Of a stretch of 35,022 bases of DNA, positions 8,036 through 14,036 are shown in pieces. The first letter of the stretch is position 1. Each line of letters starts with the position of its first letter. A program made the position numbers and the translations under genes. The stretch spans positions 1 through 35,022 of the forward strand of contig DASWHD010000189.1 in NCBI GenBank assembly GCA_036393335.1, given 5' to 3'. Under the pieces are notes generated by a model. That model did no database searches. It had not been told where the DNA came from and was given only the letters and a program-made list of their open reading frames with translations. The DNA comes from DASWHD01 sp036393335 (lineage in GTDB: Bacteria; CG2-30-53-67; CG2-30-70-394).

Positions 8036-9037
8036 TCACAGCAAGTCACTTTCCCCGCCCCCAAGGTTGATTTTGCCCTCCCTCTCCAGCCGCCGGACGA
8101 TGCCGACGATGGTCTTCTGCATCTCCATCACGTCGTGCACCCGCACCGGCGGCATGTTCTCCAGATCGTCGGCGAGCATGGCCCGGGCGCGGCTCGACAG
8201 ATTGTTGAAGATCGTCTCCTGCACCGTCTCGCTGGCGCCCTTGAGCGCCACCACCAGGTCGTCGGTCTTCACCTCGCGCAGGATGGCCTGGATCGCATCG
8301 CGCTCCAGCTTCGCCAGGTCCTCGAAGGTGAACAGCAGGTCATTGATGCGGGTGGCCAGGTCCTCGTCGGTCTCGGTGAGCTGATCGAGCACCCGCTGGC
8401 TGACCTCCTTGCCGGTGTTCTGCAGGATGCTGGAGGCGACGCCCGCGCCGCCCAGCATGTCGACCGAGAGGTAGGTGGCGTCGCGTACCGCCTGCTTGAT
8501 CTCCTCCTCGACCTCGTCCAGCACCTCGGGGTCGGGGCGATCGAGGATCGCCAATCGGTACACGACGTCCCCTTGCACCGCCGCGGGCAGCTCCTTGAGC
8601 ACCCGGCCGGAGAGCTTCGCCGGCAGGTGGCCAAGGATCAGGGCGAGGGTCTGGGGGTGCTCGTCGCGGATCAGCTTGGCGATCACCGGCGGCTCGAGGT
8701 TGAGCAGGGCGGAGAAGCGCACCTGCTCCTCTTGTTCCTCAAAGAGGCGGTTGATCATGTCGGCACGGTCGATGCCCACCGCCTCGGTGACCAGGCGGCT
8801 GACGTAGGGCGTCCCGGCGTGGAAGATCCCCTCGCCGGTCTCGATCAGCGCGCCAAACTCCTCCAGCACCTGGTTGGAGATCTCCCGCGGGATCTTCTGG
8901 TGCTTGATCATCATGGCCGCCACCTTCTGCACCTCGTGGTCGTCCATCTCGGCGAAGGCGCGCTTGGCCGCGTCCTCACCGAGGGTCAGGAGCAGGATGG
9001 CCACCTTCTCCGGCCCGCTCAGGTCCTGGATGGTCAC
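8036..9037 (-). CDS. fliG: Flagellar motor switch protein FliG
   Basis: 333 residues. The sequence contains the diagnostic KVAILLLTLGEDAAKRAF N-terminus, the EHPQ motif (RDEHPQTLALILGHLP), the middle-domain GKEVSQRVLDQL region and the charged C-terminal torque helix (SSRARAMLADDLENMPPVRV). FliG is the rotor subunit that contacts the stator and couples ion flow to torque. Its ATG overlaps the fliF stop codon (ATGA), so translation is coupled to the MS ring protein it binds. Confidence 0.97.
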   Translation of the reverse strand: MTIQDLSGPEKVAILLLTLGEDAAKRAFAEMDDHEVQKVAAMMIKHQKIPREISNQVLEEFGALIETGEGIFHAGTPYVSRLVTEAVGIDRADMINRLFEEQEEQVRFSALLNLEPPVIAKLIRDEHPQTLALILGHLPAKLSGRVLKELPAAVQGDVVYRLAILDRPDPEVLDEVEEEIKQAVRDATYLSVDMLGGAGVASSILQNTGKEVSQRVLDQLTETDEDLATRINDLLFTFEDLAKLERDAIQAILREVKTDDLVVALKGASETVQETIFNNLSSRARAMLADDLENMPPVRVHDVMEMQKTIVGIVRRLEREGKINLGGGESDLL

Positions 9038-10662
9038 GTCCCTTCCTCCGCCTCACGCAGCCAGCTACGCATCACCTGCACCCCCTGCGAGGGCTCCTCC
9101 TTGATCATCTTGGACATCCGTTCCTGCGGGTTGACCGGCCGGGTCGCGGTCCCGGCGCCATGGGTCAAGGCCCTCGGACTCTCGGCGTTCTCTAGGGTGA
9201 ATTGCTGGCGTTCGTGGGCCAGCTCCAGCTCACGCTGCCGTTGCACCTGCGCCACCCGCACCTGCTCCATCAGCGGCCGGACGAAGAACAGGAAGAAGAG
9301 GACGAAGAAGATCGCCACCGGCAGGTAGCGCGCCACCACCAGGATCACCGGCAGCAACGCCTGCCAGCCGGGGGCCTCGGGCGGCGCCGCTACCGCTTCG
9401 TTGGCGAACGGCAGGCTCACCACCTCCACCTCGTCGCCGCGGTCGGCGTCGAAGCCGACGGCGCGCTTGACCAGGGCCGTGAAGCGGGCGATCTCGTCGG
9501 CGGTGCGCGGCACGTACTCGCTGGTCGGCTTGCCACCATCGGCGCCGGCAACCTGCGTGTAGGTCCCGTCGACCAGCACCGCGACCGACAGGTGCTCGAT
9601 CTCCCCCACCGGTACCACGGTCCGGGTCACGGTCTTGGTGACCTCGTAGTTGACGGTCTCCTCGCTGTCGCTGGTTCCCTCCTGCCGTTGCTGCCCGGTA
9701 GGTTGGGCCGCGCGGTCCGGCAGGTTCGCGTCCACGCCGGCGACCCCTCCCGGGGCCACGGCGCTGCGGCTGTTCGCCTGATCGCGACGGTGCTGGGAGC
9801 GGATCGCCGTGGCGTCGGGATCGAAGACCTCCGAGGTCGACTCCTGGCGCTGGAAGTTGAGCTTCGCCGCGACCCGCGCCACGACGTTGCCCGGCCCGAC
9901 CACCGGCGCGAGCATCCCCTCGATGCGATCCTTGAACTCCTTCTCCCGGGCGAACTGCTGCGACATCTGGTCTGCGGACAGGGCGCTGGACGAGGTGTCG
10001 TCGGGCTCGCCGTTTTGCAGGACGGTGCCGTTGGAGTCGACGATGGCGACACGTTGCGGCCCCAGCCCCTTGATGGCGCCCGCCACCAGGTGGGCGATGG
10101 CCTTCACCTGGGCGGGTGGCAGGCGCTGGTCCGGGTCGACGTTGAGGATCACCGAGGCGCGCGCCTGTTCCCGGTCCGCGATGAACAGCGACTCCTTCGG
10201 CGGCACGATGTGGATGCGCGCGCCGCGGATGCCACGGATCTGGGTGATGGAGCGCACCAGCTCGGTCTGGAGGGCGCGCTGGAAATTGACCTCCTGCATG
10301 AAGCGCGTCGCCCCCATGGCGGAGCGGTCGAAGAGCTCCAGGCCGTCCTTGCCGCCGGTGGGGAGGCCCTTGCCAGCGAGATCGAGGCGCAGGTCGTAGA
10401 CCTGCTCCGCCGGCACGAATACCGAGCGGCCACCGTCGCCGAGCTGATAGGGCACCTTGGCGCCGCGCAGCTCCTCCAGCACCGCGCTGGCCGCATCGGG
10501 CTCCAAGCCGGCGTAAAGGAGCTGGTACTGCGGGCGCGAGCCCCAGTAGCCCACGCCGAGGAGGAAGGCGATGGAGGTGACGCCGACCACCAGCAACGTC
10601 ACCCGCCGCGCCGGCGGCATGTCTCGCACGAGCTGCAAGAGGTTTGCGAAGAAGGATTCCAT
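9034..10662 (-). CDS. fliF: Flagellar MS-ring protein FliF
   Basis: 542 residues. Two membrane segments are seen: near residues 20-45 (VTLLVVGVTSIAFLLGVGYW) and near 425-455 (LLPVILVVARYLPVAIFFVL). Between them is the YscJ/FliF ring-building region (LLYAGLEPDAASAVLEELRG; VNFQRALQTELVRSI; ARASVILNVDP). The C-terminal tail with KMIKEEPSQGVQVMRSWL is the FliG-binding helix. FliF is the platform on which the basal body and export gate assemble. The codons start right after a C-rich 7-nt array and there is no visible Shine-Dalgarno. Confidence 0.96.
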   Translation of the reverse strand: MESFFANLLQLVRDMPPARRVTLLVVGVTSIAFLLGVGYWGSRPQYQLLYAGLEPDAASAVLEELRGAKVPYQLGDGGRSVFVPAEQVYDLRLDLAGKGLPTGGKDGLELFDRSAMGATRFMQEVNFQRALQTELVRSITQIRGIRGARIHIVPPKESLFIADREQARASVILNVDPDQRLPPAQVKAIAHLVAGAIKGLGPQRVAIVDSNGTVLQNGEPDDTSSSALSADQMSQQFAREKEFKDRIEGMLAPVVGPGNVVARVAAKLNFQRQESTSEVFDPDATAIRSQHRRDQANSRSAVAPGGVAGVDANLPDRAAQPTGQQRQEGTSDSEETVNYEVTKTVTRTVVPVGEIEHLSVAVLVDGTYTQVAGADGGKPTSEYVPRTADEIARFTALVKRAVGFDADRGDEVEVVSLPFANEAVAAPPEAPGWQALLPVILVVARYLPVAIFFVLFFLFFVRPLMEQVRVAQVQRQRELELAHERQQFTLENAESPRALTHGAGTATRPVNPQERMSKMIKEEPSQGVQVMRSWLREAEEGT

Positions 10663-10818
10663 GGGAGTAGGAGTCAGGAGTTAGGGGATAGGGGTTAGGG
10701 GATGGATGGCCGCTGCGCGGCCAGACGTTTCATCTTGTGGGTACTTGTCATCATTTTTCGTTCAGCCCGCAGGGCTGTCCTTCCCTAGCCCCTAGTCCCT
10801 AACCCCTAGACCCTCCAT
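10663..10818. repeat. Inverted 7-nt repeat arrays in the fliE-fliF spacer
   Basis: Plus strand 10663-10705 reads as G-rich heptads (GGGGATA, GGGGTTA, GGGGATG). Positions 10783-10815 carry the reverse complement type (CCCTAGC, CCCTAGT, CCCTAAC). The arrays begin at the fliF start codon and reach the fliE stop codon. About 21 of 25 aligned positions can pair in the mRNA across about 75 nt of unrelated interior. The plus strand has several GGGG runs spaced by 3 nt and could form a G-quadruplex. Confidence 0.7.
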
Positions 10819-11124
10819 TCACACCTGCATGCGCATGACCTCCTGATACGCCTCGATCACCTTGTTGCGCACGGCGAGGACCAGCTCGAAAGAGACTTGT
10901 GCCTCCTTCATCTGGATCATCACGTCGTGCAGCGCACCGCCGCGGCCGGTCACCAGGGCCGCGGCGGCGGCGTTGGCCTGGATCTGCCGGTCATTGACCT
11001 CGACCAGGCTCTCCTTGAGCGCTTCGGCAAAGGAGGTCGCGGCAGGCGCTTCGCTGGTGAAGCCCTGTACGCGGTTCTCGGGACCGAGCACCGCGCGCAA
11101 CTGATGTTGGGTGGTGATATCCAT
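10819..11124 (-). CDS. fliE: Flagellar hook-basal body complex protein FliE
   Basis: 101 residues. The C-terminal FliE signature is clear: MIQMKEAQVSFELVLAVRNK, then VIEAYQEVMRMQV. The N-terminal half has SFAEALKESLVEVNDRQI. FliE is the adaptor between the FliF ring and the FlgB/FlgC rod. It sits upstream of fliF as usual. The leader on the mRNA is another 7-nt array with no convincing ribosome binding site. Confidence 0.94.
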   Translation of the reverse strand: MDITTQHQLRAVLGPENRVQGFTSEAPAATSFAEALKESLVEVNDRQIQANAAAAALVTGRGGALHDVMIQMKEAQVSFELVLAVRNKVIEAYQEVMRMQV

Positions 11125-11399
11125 GGGTGGGGCAGCTCTCGGCTCTTAGCGGTTAACGGACAGCGGTTAGCAGTCACTGGTCGGCGCGATAGGAGCGGAT
11201 GCGGAAGGGCGAGAGCCGGGCCAGGAAGGAGACCAGCTCCTGCGCCACCTCCTCCGGGGAGGACGGATGCGACGACTGGGCGTCGTCCTCGGTCTGGGCG
11301 GCATCCCCGTCGTGGGCGGCGGTGGGCTCCATCGTGACGATCTCGTCATTCATGGCTGCACTCCAAAGAAGCGGAAAGCTGATCGCTAACCGCGAATCG
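11125..11399. repeat. 7-nt repeat arrays flanking the small gene between flgC and fliE
   Basis: Array 1 lies at 11135-11176 (plus-strand units such as CGGTTAA, CGGACAG, CGGTTAG), running up to the small gene's stop codon and near the fliE start. Array 2 lies at 11376-11399 with the opposite strand bias (GCTAACC, GCGAATC), touching the flgC stop codon. They share GCGGTTAGC in inverted orientation. Unlike the other spacers, the interior here contains a 59-codon open frame. Confidence 0.55.
11174..11353 (-). CDS. Small hypothetical protein, 59 aa, inside the flagellar operon
   Basis: ATG AAT GAC at 11353 to TGA at 11174. The ATG has a GGAG ribosome binding site 10 nt upstream, and codon usage is GC-rich at third positions as in its neighbours. 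The first 35 residues are acidic and likely disordered (MNDEIVTMEPTAAHDGD). The last 25 form a plausible amphipathic helix and basic tail: SPEEVAQELVSFLARLSPF, then RIRSYRADQ. I do not recognise a family. Placement between flgC and fliE suggests a small accessory or regulatory factor of rod assembly, but no function can be claimed. It could also be an accidental frame between repeat arrays. Confidence 0.5.
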   Translation of the reverse strand: MNDEIVTMEPTAAHDGDAAQTEDDAQSSHPSSPEEVAQELVSFLARLSPFRIRSYRADQ

Positions 11400-11837
11400 C
11401 TATCTCCCGATCTCCAGTGCGGCCTGGGCCATCCCCTTGGTGGCCTGCACCGCTTTCACGTTGGCCTCGTAGACGCGCATGGCGGTCATCATGTCTGTCA
11501 TCTCTTCCAGGACGCTGACGTTGGGCATGGCGACGTAGCCCGCGGCGTCGGCATCCGGGTGGCCCGGGTCGTAGACCCTCCGCGGCGGTCGCGGATCGGG
11601 GCTGATCCCGGCGACCCGTACCGCCGGGAGTGGGTCCTCTTGCGCCCGCAACAGGTCCGCGAAGCGCTCCGGTGCCGGAGCGGATCGCAGCACCACCCGC
11701 TGGCGGACGTAGGGACCCCCCTCGGCAGTGCGGGTGGTCTCGGCGTTGGCCAGGTTGGCGGAGATCACGTCCATGCGCACGCGCTGTGCCGACAAGCCGG
11801 CGGCGGCGACCTGCATGGTGCGGATGAAGTCGGACAT
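11400..11837 (-). CDS. flgC: Flagellar basal-body rod protein FlgC
   Basis: 145 residues. The N-terminus (AAAGLSAQRVRMDVISANLA, then NAETTRT) and the C-terminus (MTDMMTAMRVYEANVKAVQA) are the paired rod helices. GYVAMPNVSVLEEM is the conserved FlgC segment. It builds the proximal rod with FlgB and FlgF. The ATG is preceded on the mRNA by a long C-rich 7-nt array and no visible Shine-Dalgarno. Confidence 0.95.
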   Translation of the reverse strand: MSDFIRTMQVAAAGLSAQRVRMDVISANLANAETTRTAEGGPYVRQRVVLRSAPAPERFADLLRAQEDPLPAVRVAGISPDPRPPRRVYDPGHPDADAAGYVAMPNVSVLEEMTDMMTAMRVYEANVKAVQATKGMAQAALEIGR

Positions 11838-12061
11838 AGGTTCAGGGGCTAGGAGTTAGGGGCTAGGGGCCGGGGGGGTAGACAGTAGGTAGTAGGTGGT
11901 AGACAGGGGGTGAAGTTATGCGCAGGGGTGCGGGTTGGCGCTGGAACGTGCTGGTCTGCCTGCTGCCAGCCGTGGGTGCGTTGCGGTGGCGGCTGGGTGG
12001 TGATGCGGGTTGTTCATTGGGGTCCCCTGTCTACTGTCTGCTACCTACTGCCTACTGCCCG
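11838..12061. repeat. Inverted 7-nt repeat arrays in the flgB-flgC spacer
   Basis: Positions 11838-11911 hold two array types in series: GGGGCTA-type heptads, then GTAGACA, GTAGGTA, GTAGGTG, GTAGACA. Positions 12024-12061 hold the reverse complement (CTGTCTA, CTGTCTG, CTACCTA, CTGCCTA). One array touches the flgC start codon and the other the flgB stop codon. The two GTAGNNN-type arms match at about 23 of 27 positions, which would give a long stem closing about 110 nt of unrelated sequence. Confidence 0.75.
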
Positions 12062-12466
12062 TTATCTCCCCTCGCGGATGGCGTGGATCAGGCTGGTGAA
12101 GATGCCGGTGGTGATCTGGGCGGTGGCGCCATAGAGGATCGTGTTCTCCGCCATCTGCCCCATGGCCTCCTCCACGTCCACGGTGTTGCCGTCGAGCCCC
12201 GGCGCGCTGCCACCCGCCACCAGCGGCACTGGGGCGGCGGCGATTCCGGGCAGCGGGAGGTGGCGCCGGTCGGTAGTGGCCATGGCCGGCGCGTGACGTG
12301 CCTCCGCGGCACGCATGTTCTCCTCGAAGGAGAAATCGACCGCCTCGTAGCCGGGGGTCGCGGCGTTCGCCAGGTTGTGCGACAGGAGCTCCTGGCGCGC
12401 GCTGCGCAGGGTCAGGGCGCGCTGCATGGTGGGCAGGCTGGGGAGCAGCAGGTGACGGACGTCCAT
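12062..12466 (-). CDS. flgB: Flagellar basal-body rod protein FlgB
   Basis: 134 residues. LRSARQELLSHNLANAATPG, then YEAVDFSFEENM is the FlgB N-terminal signature. The C-terminus (VDVEEAMGQMAENTILYGAT, then AQITTGIFTSL) forms the partner helix. It is the most proximal rod protein and the first structural gene of the operon. The start lies about 20 nt downstream of the predicted sigma-54 transcription start, giving a very short leader with a weak AAGG element. Confidence 0.95.
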   Translation of the reverse strand: MDVRHLLLPSLPTMQRALTLRSARQELLSHNLANAATPGYEAVDFSFEENMRAAEARHAPAMATTDRRHLPLPGIAAAPVPLVAGGSAPGLDGNTVDVEEAMGQMAENTILYGATAQITTGIFTSLIHAIREGR

Positions 12467-12495
12467 GGTCGTTAGCCTTGGCTATCGGTGACGGT

Positions 12496-12512
12496 TGCAA
12501 ACCCGGTGCCAG
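12496..12512 (-). promoter_or_regulatory. Sigma-54 (-24/-12) promoter of the flgB-flgE operon
   Basis: The minus strand reads CTGGCACCGGGTTTGCAA, a match to the sigma-54 consensus (TGGCAC-N5-TTGCA) with GG and GC exactly 10 nt apart. It lies 30 nt upstream of the flgB ATG, directly downstream of an FlrC-like activator gene. This is the expected class-III-style arrangement, and it suggests that the whole rod, ring, export and hook operon is transcribed from here. Confidence 0.85.
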
Positions 12513-12665
12513 CGGCAGAGGAGCTACCCACGATCGGTGCGCCAGAGGTGCTGCCCGACAAGCTGTTGAAAATGCGGCGTGTATCCATGGGTCCATGACG
12601 CGTGTGGCGGCGCTGGCTCTGGCCCCGGTCGATGCGGGCGGCGGCTTTCTGACGGCGGTCGTTGC

Positions 12666-14036
12666 CTAGCCGGCACTTCTTGCCGGGGTCACCTCCAACC
12701 CCTGGTGGCGGTAGTCGCGCAGGCGGTTGCGCAGGGTGCGCACGCTGATCCCCAATACCTCCGCGGTCTGGGAGCGGTTACCCCCCTTCTCCTCCAGGGT
12801 GGTGAGGATCAGGTCGCGTTCCATGGCGGTGACGGTGCCGGCCCGTGGCGTCTCCATGACCGCCGGCTCCGTGTCCAAGAAGTCCGCGACCCGCAGGCGG
12901 TCGCCGTGGCCCAGGAGCAACGCACGATGCACGGCGTTCTCCAGCTCACGGACGTTGCCCGGCCACGCGTGGCTGGCCAGCTCCGCGGCGACCTCCGGTG
13001 GCACGATCGGGGGTCGGGTGCCGGTGGCCTGGCCGTACTGGTGGAGGAAGTGGCGGATCAGGACCGGGATCTCCTCGGGCCGCTGGCGCAGGGGCGGGAG
13101 GTGGAGGCGAATGACGTTCAGGCGGTAGAACAGGTCGAGGCGGAATCGGCCCCGGTCCACTGCCTCGCGCAGGGGCTGGTTGGTGGTGGCGAGCACCCGC
13201 ACGTCGACGCTTACAGCGTCGCTGCCACCGACGCGCTGCACCATGCGATCCTGCAGGGCACGTAGCAGCTTCGCCTGCAACGGCAGCGCCATCTCGCCGA
13301 TCTCGTCGAGGAGCAGCGTGCCCCCGTGCGCCTGCTCGAAGCGCCCGAGGTGACGGCGCACCGCGCCGGAGAAGGCGCCGCGTTCGTGGCCGAAGAGCTC
13401 GCTTTCCAGCAGGCCGTCGGGCAGGGCGGCGCAGTTGATGGCGACGAACGGCCCCCGGCAGCGGTCGCTGCGGCTATGGATGAAGCGCGCGACGACCTCC
13501 TTGCCGGTACCGCTCTCACCCTCGATGAGCACCGTCGCCGTGGACGGTGCCACGCGCGCCGCCGTGGCAAACAGGGCGACCATGCGTCGGGACGCGACGA
13601 TCGGCCCCGCGCCCGGGCGGGCCTCCGCGGCATCGCACAGGGGAGCGGTGCTCTCCGCGTGGTCTGGCTTGGCGGGTCCGAGAATTCGTGTGATCACCTG
13701 CCGCAACTCCGCCATGGAAAATGGCTTGGTCAGGCAGTCGGCGACGCCGAGGCGCAAGGCGCGCACCGTGTCGTCTACCTCCGCGACACCGCTGATGAGC
13801 ACGAAGGGTGGGGGCGCCCCCGTCTCCGACCAGCGCTCCAGGAGGCGCAGGCCGTCGCCGTCCGGAAGCCGGAGGTCGGTGACCACGAGATCGACCCGTT
13901 CACACGCGACCGTTGCGCGGGCCGCGGCCAGGTCGGCGGCCCCCAGTGACCGGTATCCGGCACGGTCGACCGCCTCCGCCAGGGCGTGCCGCAGAAGCTT
14001 CTCGTCCTCGACGATCAGTATCGTTGCCCGCGACAT
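12666..14036 (-). CDS. flrC: NtrC-family sigma-54 activator, FlrC-like response regulator
   Basis: 456 residues. Receiver domain 1-115 with acidic pair E10/D11, phospho-acceptor D54 (VVTDLRLPDGDG) and K104. AAA+ domain with Walker A GESGTGKE near 173-180 and Walker B LLLDEIGEM. A Fis-type helix-turn-helix lies near the C-terminus (NRSQTAEVLGISVRTLRNRL). The sigma-54 contact loop, normally GAFTGA, reads GAFSGA at 220-225. The ATG at 14036 overlaps the stop of the TPR gene (TGATG), so translation is coupled; upstream codons in the same frame are shadow of that gene. Placement 200 bp before a sigma-54 promoter for flgB supports the role of FlrC/FleR/FlgR-type activator. Confidence 0.88.
   Translation of the reverse strand: MSRATILIVEDEKLLRHALAEAVDRAGYRSLGAADLAAARATVACERVDLVVTDLRLPDGDGLRLLERWSETGAPPPFVLISGVAEVDDTVRALRLGVADCLTKPFSMAELRQVITRILGPAKPDHAESTAPLCDAAEARPGAGPIVASRRMVALFATAARVAPSTATVLIEGESGTGKEVVARFIHSRSDRCRGPFVAINCAALPDGLLESELFGHERGAFSGAVRRHLGRFEQAHGGTLLLDEIGEMALPLQAKLLRALQDRMVQRVGGSDAVSVDVRVLATTNQPLREAVDRGRFRLDLFYRLNVIRLHLPPLRQRPEEIPVLIRHFLHQYGQATGTRPPIVPPEVAAELASHAWPGNVRELENAVHRALLLGHGDRLRVADFLDTEPAVMETPRAGTVTAMERDLILTTLEEKGGNRSQTAEVLGISVRTLRNRLRDYRHQGLEVTPARSAG

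Noticed and set aside
7856..9328. 490-codon plus-strand frame opposite fliG and fliF
   Set aside because: Antisense shadow of conserved genes; no family motif.
12472..12588. 38-codon minus-strand frame directly upstream of flgB
   Set aside because: The sigma-54 promoter of flgB lies inside it, its start has no ribosome site, and no family is recognised.
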